From Ignavibacteria bacterium (GTDB lineage: Bacteria > Bacteroidota > Ignavibacteria > Tepidaquicellales > Tepidaquicellaceae): a stretch of 64,000 bases of DNA. The position numbers and the translations under genes are program-made. The notes beneath the pieces are model-generated. The model ran no database searches and was not told the DNA's origin. It saw only the letters and a list, made by a program, of their open reading frames with translations. The stretch spans positions 310,001 through 374,000 of the forward strand of contig JBAZNU010000003.1 of NCBI GenBank assembly GCA_041649015.1, written 5' to 3'. Below are positions 28,972 through 37,387 of this stretch, in pieces; within the stretch, counting starts at the first letter, position 1; every line of letters starts with the position of its first letter.

Positions 28972-29853
28972 ATGAAAAATATAATAAGTATAATCATAGT
29001 TCTTTTATTTTTATCGGGATGCTCGAATGATAAGCAGAAGTCAGATGCATTCGGTAACTTTGAAGCGACAGAGACTATAGTTTCCTCTGAATCGAGCGGT
29101 CAGCTGAACGAATTCCACGTTGAAGAAGGTATGCTGATAGAAGAAGGGGAAACAGTCGGTTATATAGATACCAATCAGCTTTACTTGAAGAAGAACCAGC
29201 TTGCCCAGCAGAAAAATACAACACGTACGAAGTTTAAAAATGTTTCTGCTCAAGTATCCGTTCTACAAGAACAGAAGAGAGTAGCACTGCGTGAAAAGGA
29301 AAGAATAGAGCGGCTTCTGAAAGATGAGGCAGCTACGGGTAAACAGCTTGATGATATCAACGGCAGTATAGATGTTATTAACAGGCAGATAAACTCAATT
29401 GAGATGCAGAACACTACTACTAATGAAGAACTAAAAGGTCTCGATGTACAGATATCGCAAATTGTTGACCAGCTTCAGAAAAGCAGCATTACCAATCCCG
29501 TTAAAGGTACAGTAATATTAAAGCTGGCAGAGCAGGGTGAAATTGTTAGTTTTGGCAAGCCTCTTTACAAGATTGCGGATATAAGTACAATGGAGCTACG
29601 TGCTTACGTCAGCGGAGCACAGCTAACGGAGATAAAACTCGGGCAAAAAGTAAAAGTACTTATTGATGATGGTGCGAAGGGATACAAAACGATGGAAGGA
29701 GAAATCAGCTGGATATCGTCAAAGGCTGAGTTTACACCAAAGATTGTTCAAACAAAAGAGGAGCGTGTAAATCTAGTTTATGCGGTGAAAGTAAGAGTAG
29801 TCAATAACGGCACGATAAAAATCGGAATGCCCGGCGAAGTAGTTTTTAAATAA
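28972..29853 (+). CDS. HlyD/YbhG-type periplasmic adaptor lipoprotein
   Basis: The 293-residue protein has a lipoprotein signal (LLFLSGCSN) with the acylated Cys17. A split biotinyl-lipoyl domain flanks a coiled-coil hairpin: the first half reads ATETIVSSESSGQLNEFHVE, the hairpin spans about residues 75-165, and the second half reads SSITNPVKGTVILKLAEQGE. A beta-barrel domain follows (MELRAYVSGAQLTEIKLGQ). It bridges the ABC-2 inner membrane permeases and the TolC-like duct. A strong AAAGGAG lies about 10 nt before the ATG. It overlaps the first ATPase start by 1 bp. Confidence 0.92.
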   Translation: MKNIISIIIVLLFLSGCSNDKQKSDAFGNFEATETIVSSESSGQLNEFHVEEGMLIEEGETVGYIDTNQLYLKKNQLAQQKNTTRTKFKNVSAQVSVLQEQKRVALREKERIERLLKDEAATGKQLDDINGSIDVINRQINSIEMQNTTTNEELKGLDVQISQIVDQLQKSSITNPVKGTVILKLAEQGEIVSFGKPLYKIADISTMELRAYVSGAQLTEIKLGQKVKVLIDDGAKGYKTMEGEISWISSKAEFTPKIVQTKEERVNLVYAVKVRVVNNGTIKIGMPGEVVFK

Positions 29854-30761
29854 TGGATTCAGTTATAATTGAAAATCTTACAAAGTCATACGGAGATATA
29901 ATTGCCGTTGACAAAATTTCACTGACTGTAGAAAAGGGAGAGATATTCGGGTTCATCGGTCCTGACGGAGCAGGTAAGACTACATTGTTCAGAATACTTA
30001 CAACACTACTGATACCGGATAAAGGCAATGCAACAGTTGAGGGTTATGATGTGGTTAAGGAGTTTAAAAAGATAAGATTAATAACAGGATATATGCCGGG
30101 CAGGTTTTCACTTTATCAAGACCTAACCGTTGAAGAAAACTTAAATTTCTTTGCTTCAGTTTTTGGCACAACGATAAGCGCAAATTACGAATTAATAAAA
30201 GATATATACGTAATGCTTGAACCTTTCAACGATCGTAAAGCCGGAAAACTTTCGGGAGGAATGAAGCAGAAACTTGCTCTATGCTGTGCACTCATACATA
30301 AACCGGAAATTCTTATACTTGATGAGCCAACAACCGGAGTTGATCCAGTATCAAGGAATGAATTCTGGGATATGCTAGGGAATCTCCGCAATGAGGGAAT
30401 TACCATAGTTGTTTCAACTCCATACATGGATGAAGCGAGTAAATGCGACAGGGTGGCACTGATTCAAAAAGGAACACTTCTTGAAATTGATTATTTGAGA
30501 AACATACTTTCCCGTTATCCAAAGAAATTATTTTCGCTCAAATCTGATAATATGTATCAATTACTTGTTGATCTGAGGGAATATAAGCATTCTGGTTCTG
30601 TGTTTTCTTTCGGAGATTCTTTACATTTTACAGATAAATGCGAAAATGAAAACGGTGAGAGAATAATTGATTATCTGAATAGAAAAGGACACCATAATAT
30701 AGCATTAAATATAATTACTCCGACAATTGAGGATTGTTTCATGGATTTAATGAGCAAATAA
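29853..30761 (+). CDS. ABC transporter ATP-binding protein (YbhF N-half-like)
   Basis: The 302-residue nucleotide-binding protein has Walker A GPDGAGKTT at residues 36-44, signature LSGGMKQ at 133-139 and Walker B ILILDEPT. At the position of the switch histidine it reads STPYMDEA, with Pro190 where ATPases normally have His. A C-terminal extension of about 85 residues follows. The next gene encodes a second ATPase with the opposite defect, so the two likely form an asymmetric heterodimer equivalent to the two halves of fused YbhF. It would energise the two ABC-2 permeases encoded downstream. Confidence 0.92.
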   Translation: MDSVIIENLTKSYGDIIAVDKISLTVEKGEIFGFIGPDGAGKTTLFRILTTLLIPDKGNATVEGYDVVKEFKKIRLITGYMPGRFSLYQDLTVEENLNFFASVFGTTISANYELIKDIYVMLEPFNDRKAGKLSGGMKQKLALCCALIHKPEILILDEPTTGVDPVSRNEFWDMLGNLRNEGITIVVSTPYMDEASKCDRVALIQKGTLLEIDYLRNILSRYPKKLFSLKSDNMYQLLVDLREYKHSGSVFSFGDSLHFTDKCENENGERIIDYLNRKGHHNIALNIITPTIEDCFMDLMSK

Positions 30762-30762
30762 T

Positions 30763-31494
30763 ATGAGCCGAGAATATATAATTCATGCAGAAAATCTGAC
30801 AAAGAAATTCGGTCATTTTACGGCTGTTGATTCCATCTCTTTCCATGTTGAAAAAGGCGAGATATTCGGTTTTCTTGGAGCGAACGGAGCAGGAAAAACG
30901 ACTGCCATGAGAATGTTCTGCGGGCTTTCAACCCCTACATCGGGCAAAGCAGTGGTTGCAGGTTTTGATATTTATAAAGAAGCTGAAAAGATAAAGAGAA
31001 ATATCGGATATATGAGTCAAAAGTTTTCGCTATACGATGATTTGACAGTAACTGAGAATATAAGATTTTACGGGGGAATATACGGACTTCCAAAATTTTT
31101 ACTGAAAGAGAAAACGGATTATTTAATTGACCTTCTAAAGATAGCAGATGCACGGAATAAACTTCTACGTTCTTTACCACTCGGCTGGAAACAAAAACTT
31201 GCTTTTTCTGTTGCCATAATCCACGACCCGAAGGTAGTTTTTCTTGATGAGCCGACCGGAGGAGTCGATCCTGTAACACGCCGTCAGTTTTGGGATATGA
31301 TTTATGAAGCAGCTCACAATGGTGTAACTGTAATCGTGACGACACATTACATGGATGAAGCGGAGTATTGCAACAGGGTTTCGATGATGGTTGACGGCAG
31401 AATAGCTTCATTGGATACGCCTGATAATTTGAAGAGACAGTATAATTCTGAAAACATGCACGAAGTTTTCGTGAAGATTGCGAGAGGTAAATAA
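30763..31494 (+). CDS. ABC transporter ATP-binding protein (YbhF C-half-like)
   Basis: The 243-residue ATPase has Walker A GANGAGKTT at residues 39-47, Walker B VVFLDEPT and an intact switch histidine, His195 in TTHYMDEA. Its signature is degenerate: LPLGWKQ at 138-144 instead of LSGGxxQ. In YbhF-type systems this form is seen in the C-terminal half. It complements the partner ATPase encoded 1 bp upstream, so one composite ATP site should be canonical and the other degenerate. It directly abuts the first permease gene. Confidence 0.92.
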   Translation: MSREYIIHAENLTKKFGHFTAVDSISFHVEKGEIFGFLGANGAGKTTAMRMFCGLSTPTSGKAVVAGFDIYKEAEKIKRNIGYMSQKFSLYDDLTVTENIRFYGGIYGLPKFLLKEKTDYLIDLLKIADARNKLLRSLPLGWKQKLAFSVAIIHDPKVVFLDEPTGGVDPVTRRQFWDMIYEAAHNGVTVIVTTHYMDEAEYCNRVSMMVDGRIASLDTPDNLKRQYNSENMHEVFVKIARGK

Positions 31495-32601
31495 ATGAAA
31501 AGATTTCTTGCATTCGTGAAGAAAGAATTTAAGCATATACTTCGTGATTACAGAACACTACTAATTTTATTCGGTATGCCAATTGCTCAGATACTGTTAT
31601 TTGGCTTTGCAATTACGAATGAAATCAAAGACGCAAAGATTGCTATATTAGATTTTTCTAAGGACAATATAACTCAGGAAATCAGTAATAAAATACTGTC
31701 TTCCGGGTATTTTATGTTATATTACAACCTCAACAATGTAAATGACATTGAGCCAGCTTTCAAAGAAGGAATAATAAAAGAAGTAATAATATTTGAACCT
31801 GATTTTGGACATAATCTTGGTAAATCCAATCTTGCAAACGTGCAGATAATTGCAGATGCATCGGATCCAAACTTAGCTAATATGTTAATCGGATATACAT
31901 CATCGATTATTCAGGATTACCAGCGTGAATTAACACAGGGGAAGATAATGCCTTCTGTAATAAATACAGAGATTAAGATGCTGTACAATCCTAATTTGAA
32001 AAGCGTGTTTATGTTTGTACCAGGACTGATGGCAGTGATTCTTCTTCTGGTCTCGGCAATGATGACTTCGATATCTATTGCAAAGGAAAAGGAACTTGGT
32101 ACAATGGAAGTACTGCTTGTATCTCCGCTTAATCCTTTTCAGATTATAGTGGGGAAGGTTATACCTTATTTTGTTATATCTTTAATAAATTATGTGGTAG
32201 TAATTGTTTTAGCTAAATATGTTTTTCTTGTTCCTATTGAGGGAAGTATTGTGCTTCTGGTTCTTGAGAGTGTTTTATTCTTAATAACTTCTTTATCGCT
32301 TGGAATACTGATATCAACGGTCAGTAACAACCAGCAGACAGCGTTGATGATATCTCTTTCAGCATTAATGCTTCCAACAATTATACTTTCGGGATATATA
32401 TTCCCGATAGAGAACATGCCCTTTATTTTACAGCTACTGAGTTATATAATTCCGGCAAAATGGTTTATCATAATAGTACGAGGCATCATGCTTAAGGGAA
32501 TAACATTTGATTATATTTATCTGGAGACGCTTGTTCTTATCGGAATGACGCTATTCTTTATACTATTAAGCATTAAAAGATTTAAAGTAAGACTTGAATA
32601 A
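31495..32601 (+). CDS. ABC-2 type permease (YbhS/YbhR-like), first
   Basis: The 368-residue membrane protein follows the ABC-2 plan. One N-terminal helix (ILRDYRTLLILFGMPIAQ) is followed by an approximately 145-residue periplasmic domain (IAILDFSKDNITQEI) and five helices from about residue 175. The conserved segment KEKELGTMEVLLVSPLNPFQ is the intracellular coupling region, and SGYIFPIENMP is typical of the last loops. It pairs with the next permease, and both genes abut without gaps. The substrate is not predictable; characterised YbhFSR systems export drugs and cations. Confidence 0.92.
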   Translation: MKRFLAFVKKEFKHILRDYRTLLILFGMPIAQILLFGFAITNEIKDAKIAILDFSKDNITQEISNKILSSGYFMLYYNLNNVNDIEPAFKEGIIKEVIIFEPDFGHNLGKSNLANVQIIADASDPNLANMLIGYTSSIIQDYQRELTQGKIMPSVINTEIKMLYNPNLKSVFMFVPGLMAVILLLVSAMMTSISIAKEKELGTMEVLLVSPLNPFQIIVGKVIPYFVISLINYVVVIVLAKYVFLVPIEGSIVLLVLESVLFLITSLSLGILISTVSNNQQTALMISLSALMLPTIILSGYIFPIENMPFILQLLSYIIPAKWFIIIVRGIMLKGITFDYIYLETLVLIGMTLFFILLSIKRFKVRLE

Positions 32602-33714
32602 ATGAGAACAATATTTATAATACTCAGGAAGGAATTTCTTCAGATATTCAGGAATAAAGCGATGATACCGCTAATTTTCTTTTTGCCTGTAATTCAGTTA
32701 CTAATTCTTTCAAATGCCGCAACGTATGAAATTAAAAACATTAGGTTCAATGTAGTTGATTTTGACCAGTCACATTATTCACGTGAGCTTGTGTCAAAAT
32801 TCACGGCGTCGAATTATTTTGTATTAAACGAGGTATCTTTTTCCGTCGATAATTCCGAAGAGAGTTTTAAAAAGAATCAATCGAAGTTAATAATTCACAT
32901 ACCAAAAGATTTTGAAAAGAAGTTCAGGGCAGAAGGACATTCAGAAATTCAGCTTGTAATAAATGCTGAGGACGGGGCCGCTGCAGGAATTATTAACAAT
33001 TATGCCTCAAACATTATTCGTCAGTTCAATGTAGATAAGGGATTAGAATCTTTTATGACTTTTGACATCGTTCCGATTATAAACGTAAATTATGCAAACT
33101 GGTACAATCCTGAATTAGAATACAAAACATATATGGTTCCGGGAATCCTTGTAGTTCTTGTAACAATGATAGGAGCTTTCCTTTCAGGAATGAACATAGT
33201 AAAAGAAAAGGAAATAGGAACGATAGAGCAGTTGAACGTAACACCGATTAAAAAATATCAGTTCATTATTGGAAAACTTCTGCCATTCTGGATAATCGGG
33301 ATGGGGGAGCTAATGTTCGGGCTGATTCTTGGAATATTAATATTTAACATTCCCCTTATTGGAAATCCCATTTTTATACTAATGCTTGCGGCTGTATATC
33401 TTTTCGTTGTACTTGGTATGGGACTTCTAATTTCTACTCTTACTGATACACAACAGCAGGCGATGTTTGTTGCCTGGTTCTTTCTTGTTCTGTTTATTCT
33501 TATGGGAGGAATATTTACTCCGGTTGAGAGTATGCCTAATTGGGCACAAACAATTGCTTTCTTTAATCCTATAGCACAATTTAACCGCGCTATGCGGATG
33601 ATTATGCTAAAGGGTTCAGGATTCAAAGATGTACTCCCCACACTTTATTTCTTTATCGCTTATGCAACTGTTATGATGTCGCTTGCAGTATGGCGTTACC
33701 GGAAGACGGAGTAA
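32602..33714 (+). CDS. ABC-2 type permease (YbhR/YbhS-like), second
   Basis: The 370-residue paralogue of the preceding permease has an N-terminal helix (MIPLIFFLPVIQLLILS), a periplasmic domain (VVDFDQSHYSRELVSKF), then five helices. The ABC-2 motifs VKEKEIGTIEQLNVTPIKKY and GGIFTPVESMPNWAQ are present. It is the last gene of the TetR-led operon, and 108 bp separate it from the DUF302 gene. It probably forms a heterodimeric channel with its partner, coupled to the HlyD-like adaptor and TolC-like duct. Confidence 0.92.
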   Translation: MRTIFIILRKEFLQIFRNKAMIPLIFFLPVIQLLILSNAATYEIKNIRFNVVDFDQSHYSRELVSKFTASNYFVLNEVSFSVDNSEESFKKNQSKLIIHIPKDFEKKFRAEGHSEIQLVINAEDGAAAGIINNYASNIIRQFNVDKGLESFMTFDIVPIINVNYANWYNPELEYKTYMVPGILVVLVTMIGAFLSGMNIVKEKEIGTIEQLNVTPIKKYQFIIGKLLPFWIIGMGELMFGLILGILIFNIPLIGNPIFILMLAAVYLFVVLGMGLLISTLTDTQQQAMFVAWFFLVLFILMGGIFTPVESMPNWAQTIAFFNPIAQFNRAMRMIMLKGSGFKDVLPTLYFFIAYATVMMSLAVWRYRKTE

Positions 33715-33822
33715 ATAAAAATCATAATCTGATTTATAAATAAACAGATAATTCCATTTTAAATAACATTCACATTTTGTATAATTCTTTGTTCCTAAAA
33801 ATAAAATTAAACATTTAATAAT

Positions 33823-34206
33823 ATGAATTACAGTTACTCTAAATCGACCGATTTAACGTACGAATCAGCAATAGACAAAGTCACAGAATTGCTTAAAGAG
33901 AATGGTTTCGGAGTACTTACAACGATTGATGTAAAAGAAACGCTTAAGAAAAAACTTGACGTTGACTTCGATAAATACATTATACTTGGTGCCTGCAATC
34001 CACCATTTGCATACGAAGCACTCATCGCTGAGGATACTGTTGGTCTGCTTATGCCTTGTAACGTTGTCGTGCACGAGAAAGCAGGGAAAGTAAAAATCTC
34101 CATATTCAATCCCATGGTAATAGCTCAAGTGTCGAATAATCCAAAACTGAAGGAGTTGTCTGAAAAACTTAATGAAAGAATCAAAACTGTTTTATCGAGC
34201 TTATAA
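33823..34206 (+). CDS. DUF302 domain protein
   Basis: The 127-residue soluble protein matches the DUF302 layout: Y-x-x-A-x-x-x-V-x-x-x-L-x-x-x-G-F-G-V-L-T-x-I-D near the N-terminus, then YIILGACNPPFAYEALIAED, and then MPCNVVVHEKAGKVKISIFN. The LGACNPPFA segment is the family's best conserved motif. Biochemical function is not established. Its stop codon overlaps the ATG of the sirtuin gene (TAATG), so the two are probably translationally coupled. Confidence 0.9.
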   Translation: MNYSYSKSTDLTYESAIDKVTELLKENGFGVLTTIDVKETLKKKLDVDFDKYIILGACNPPFAYEALIAEDTVGLLMPCNVVVHEKAGKVKISIFNPMVIAQVSNNPKLKELSEKLNERIKTVLSSL

Positions 34207-34901
34207 TGTCATTAAAGAAAATAGTCGTACTAACGGGTGCGGGTGTAAGTGCTGAAAGCGGACTATCGACATTCCGTGATGCGGGCGGGTTGTGGGAAGG
34301 ACACGATGTATATGAAGTCGCCTCACCGCAGGGCTGGAAGAAAGACCCCGATGTTGTTCTCAGGTTTTATAATGAAAGGCGAAGACAACTAGAACGTGTA
34401 CAGCCAAATGCTGCACACGTTGCTATTGCTAAGCTTCAGGAAAAGTTTGATGTTTCCGTAATTACTCAGAATGTAGATAATCTTCACGAGCGCGCAGGAT
34501 CACAGAGTGTTCTTCATCTTCACGGTGAACTTACAAAAGCAAAAAGTACTTTACCTCCGTATAATGTTTATGACATAGGTTATACAGACATTAACAAAGG
34601 TGATATGTGTGAAAAGGGTGGGCAGCTTAGACCGAACATAGTTTGGTTTGGAGAGCCCGTGCCACTTATAACAGATGCTGCAATAATTGCAGAGACAGCG
34701 GATGTCTTTATGGTTGTCGGAACTTCTCTTGTTGTGTATCCTGCGGCAAGCCTGATTGACTATGTTAAAAGGGATGCTATGAAATACATCATTGACCCAA
34801 ATAAGCCCAGCATAAACAGTTTTTATAAAAATCTTGAGTATATAACAGAGAAAGCTACGGTTGGGACAGTTACATTAGTTGAAAAACTTTTGAATATGTA
34901 A
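34206..34901 (+). CDS. Sirtuin NAD-dependent protein deacylase (class III type)
   Basis: The 231-residue protein carries all core sirtuin motifs: GAGVSAESGLSTFRDAGGLW (residues 11-30), TQNVDNLHERAG, and catalytic His106 in HLHGEL. Tyr55 and Arg58 in FYNERRRQL form the Y-x-x-R pair that favours succinyl- and malonyl-lysine substrates in CobB and SIRT5. The usual four zinc cysteines are missing. The zinc-domain region (YDIGYTDINKGDMCEKGGQL) has a single Cys, a form I recall from Bacteroidota sirtuins. It removes acyl groups from lysines using NAD in the cytoplasm. It is coupled with the DUF302 gene and followed immediately by a ketopantoate-reductase-like gene. Confidence 0.93.
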   Translation: MSLKKIVVLTGAGVSAESGLSTFRDAGGLWEGHDVYEVASPQGWKKDPDVVLRFYNERRRQLERVQPNAAHVAIAKLQEKFDVSVITQNVDNLHERAGSQSVLHLHGELTKAKSTLPPYNVYDIGYTDINKGDMCEKGGQLRPNIVWFGEPVPLITDAAIIAETADVFMVVGTSLVVYPAASLIDYVKRDAMKYIIDPNKPSINSFYKNLEYITEKATVGTVTLVEKLLNM

Positions 34902-35822
34902 ATGCCAATAGGAAAGAAAAATATACTCATTACCGGACTCGGCGCAGTGGGGGGGTATTTCGGGACATTCCTCGCATTGAATAAAAACAATAACGTTTGT
35001 TTTCTATCGAGAGGGGATACCTGTAAACATTTCAAATCATACAGGTTAATACTGAAAAGTTACAAGGGGTACGAATTATCATTCAAACCTAAAGTATCTG
35101 ATAACACAACGACATTCAAGAAGAAATTCGATTATGTTTTTGTCTGTACAAAATCAAATGATACTGCATCACTTATCCCGCAGATTCAAAAAGTTGTAAC
35201 AAAAAATTCTCAGATTATATCGCTTCAGAACGGCATATATAATTACAGATTGATAAAGAAAACATTCGGGTCTGCCAGAACTTTACAGTTAATATGCAAA
35301 ATCGGTGTTGAGATGGATTTGAAATATACTATTCTTCATTCATCTCTCGGCTTTATTCAAGCAGGTGAAATGAGTGGCAAGTACAGCAAAAGGATAAAGA
35401 CTATGTATTCAGTCCTTAAAGAGTCAGGTATTGACGTCAGAATAATAAAAAATATCAAGGAGGAAATCTGGATTAAGTATGCATGGAATACAATCTTTAA
35501 TTCATTAACGAGCATAGGTAGTGTAACAGTCGATAAGTTATTCAGGTTAAAACAAACAGAAGAGCTTGTTGAAAATATTTACGAAGAAATTAAAATGATT
35601 GCGAAAACGCAGGGAATTTTGTTTGATGGAATTGCGCGCAGAAAAGTTATTGAAGATTCCAATAAACTTGGTGCGTTTAAGACCTCTTCGTATCAGGACA
35701 GGCTGAAGGGCAAAGTGCTTGAGACGCCTTATTTCACGGGTGAATTGCTAAGGCTTGCGGCGAAGAAAAAAATAGAAACACCTTTACTTAAAGCCGTTCA
35801 CGCACTTTCGCTTGCAATATAG
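34902..35822 (+). CDS. 2-dehydropantoate 2-reductase family protein
   Basis: The 306-residue protein has an N-terminal Rossmann domain with the NADP-binding motif ILITGLGAVGGYFGTFLA at residues about 7-24. A ketopantoate-reductase C-terminal domain follows, with the motif KEEIWIKYAWNTIFNSLTSI containing the catalytic-lysine region. PanE makes pantoate for coenzyme A, but the family includes many other reductases, so the symbol is not assigned. It starts on the base after the sirtuin stop and converges with uppP, with 2 bp between the stops. Confidence 0.85.
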   Translation: MPIGKKNILITGLGAVGGYFGTFLALNKNNNVCFLSRGDTCKHFKSYRLILKSYKGYELSFKPKVSDNTTTFKKKFDYVFVCTKSNDTASLIPQIQKVVTKNSQIISLQNGIYNYRLIKKTFGSARTLQLICKIGVEMDLKYTILHSSLGFIQAGEMSGKYSKRIKTMYSVLKESGIDVRIIKNIKEEIWIKYAWNTIFNSLTSIGSVTVDKLFRLKQTEELVENIYEEIKMIAKTQGILFDGIARRKVIEDSNKLGAFKTSSYQDRLKGKVLETPYFTGELLRLAAKKKIETPLLKAVHALSLAI

Positions 35823-35824
35823 TT

Positions 35825-36649
35825 CTAAACGTTTTTGAGAACGCCTACATAGAGCAATGCAAGTATAATCACCCCAAGTACGAGCCGGTAAATTATAAAA
35901 ACGAGATTGCTTCTTGTTTTCAGATAGTTGATTAGAAAAGCTATTGCCAGATAACCGACTATGCCCGATACTATTGTTGACAACATTAATCCAATAACAT
36001 TTTCGTGAAGAAGTTCGGCTCTTTCGCTGTAAAGTTCATAAACACCGCTTAATGCAATTGCGGGTATGCTGAGCAGGAAAGAATATCTAGCAGCTGTTTC
36101 CCTTTTAAGACCGCAGAAAAGTCCAGCTGTTATTGTAACACCGCTTCTTGAGCTACCGGGAATGAGAGCAACAGCCTGTGCAAAACCTATAATTATGCCA
36201 TCCCACACTGTTATTTCTTTTAAATCTTTTCTATGGTCGGCGATTTTCTCTGCTATATAAAGAAGAATAGCGAGGAAAATAAGTGATGCTGAAATCACAT
36301 AAAGTCCTCTGAAATCACCTTCTATGTATTTCTTTAGTGTTAGACCAAAGAATGATATTGGTAATGTACCTAAGATAATAAGCAATGACAGTCTTGCGTA
36401 AGGGTCTGAAAAATTTCTAGTTTTAAGAGCGTTGAAAAATCCTTTAATTAATTCGGATATATCATTTTTAAAGTAAACAAATGTCGCAAGCAGTGTGCCT
36501 ATCTGAATAACGGCTGTGTATGCTGCTCCCGGGTCTTCCCATCCGAGCAGTGCGGGTACAACACGAATATGCGCAGTACTGCTAATTGGGATGAATTCAG
36601 TCAATCCCTGTATTATACCGAATAATATACCTTCTAAAATCTTATCCAT
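35825..36649 (-). CDS. uppP: Undecaprenyl-diphosphate phosphatase (BacA/UppP)
   Basis: The 274-residue inner-membrane protein has about eight hydrophobic segments. It holds the two BacA signatures: GIIQGLTEFIPISSTAHIR near residue 13 and a later VALIPGSSRSGVTITAGLF, which together form the active site. It recycles undecaprenyl diphosphate to the monophosphate carrier used for peptidoglycan and surface-glycan assembly. It is the last gene of the dnaN-recF-gyrB operon and starts 2 bp after the upstream outer-membrane protein gene. Confidence 0.96.
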   Translation of the reverse strand: MDKILEGILFGIIQGLTEFIPISSTAHIRVVPALLGWEDPGAAYTAVIQIGTLLATFVYFKNDISELIKGFFNALKTRNFSDPYARLSLLIILGTLPISFFGLTLKKYIEGDFRGLYVISASLIFLAILLYIAEKIADHRKDLKEITVWDGIIIGFAQAVALIPGSSRSGVTITAGLFCGLKRETAARYSFLLSIPAIALSGVYELYSERAELLHENVIGLMLSTIVSGIVGYLAIAFLINYLKTRSNLVFIIYRLVLGVIILALLYVGVLKNV

Positions 36650-36651
36650 GA

Positions 36652-37377
36652 TTAAAAAATATAGAATTCAATTCCTATTCTTATTCCAAGCATAAAGCTG
36701 CTGAGATTAACAGTATCTCCTGCGGAATTTTTAATCTCTTTACCGGTATCGTCTTTAAGGTTACCCGCAAATACATTGCCAACATAACCACTAATGTATC
36801 CAGCTAAGCTACCCCCCATCTGAATTGAAAAAGATCCCTCAGCCTTAGCAAGTAATCCTGTTGATGTAAAGATACCAGAATTGGTTGTGTATGACTTTGA
36901 GTCAAGGCTTGAAAAAACAGGACCTGCAGATACACCGAATTTAAGAAAATGATATTCACCCGGGAACAGGTAATTTGCACCCAATAATATCTGATGATTT
37001 GAGTAGTCGAAGGACTGATTAGGGTAATCATCAACTTTATTACTTTTAAGAAAGTAGCTATAATCGAGTTTCAGGGCAATCTTTGAAGCCACCTGTCTTT
37101 CAACACTTCCGAAAAATTCGAAACCTGTTTTAAAATCTTTTAGTTTTCTGCTATCGGCTACGTTGTTATAACCGGGCAGTTCGTATCCAATAAATGTATT
37201 AAGAGATTTATTGTTACCGTAAGCTGCACCCATCCCGAGTGCGAAGGATGTATAATGTTTCGCCTTGTTCCGCTTTGCGAACGATACCGTTCCACCGTCC
37301 TGTGATAAGCCAGTTTCCGATAAAAGTAACAACAAAGCAAAGAAGGCTACTTTTGAGATTAATAAGTGTTTTTTCAT
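36652..37377 (-). CDS. Exported outer-membrane beta-barrel-like protein
   Basis: The 241-residue protein has a signal peptide (FFALLLLLSETGLSQ). Its body alternates polar and hydrophobic residues in short strands with glycine-rich turns (YTSFALGMGAAYGNN, HQILLGANYLFPGE, LKFGVSAGPVFSS) and ends IGIEFYIF, with the terminal aromatic typical of outer-membrane barrels. I do not recognise a named family. It sits between gyrB and uppP with gaps of only 10 and 2 bp, so it is co-transcribed with replication genes, although no mechanistic link is evident. Confidence 0.72.
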   Translation of the reverse strand: MKKHLLISKVAFFALLLLLSETGLSQDGGTVSFAKRNKAKHYTSFALGMGAAYGNNKSLNTFIGYELPGYNNVADSRKLKDFKTGFEFFGSVERQVASKIALKLDYSYFLKSNKVDDYPNQSFDYSNHQILLGANYLFPGEYHFLKFGVSAGPVFSSLDSKSYTTNSGIFTSTGLLAKAEGSFSIQMGGSLAGYISGYVGNVFAGNLKDDTGKEIKNSAGDTVNLSSFMLGIRIGIEFYIF

Positions 37378-37387
37378 TTTTGTTCTC

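Noticed and set aside
30935..31513. A 192-codon minus-strand open frame across the second ATPase gene
   Set aside because: It is a shadow of a conserved ABC ATPase reading frame with no protein-like pattern.
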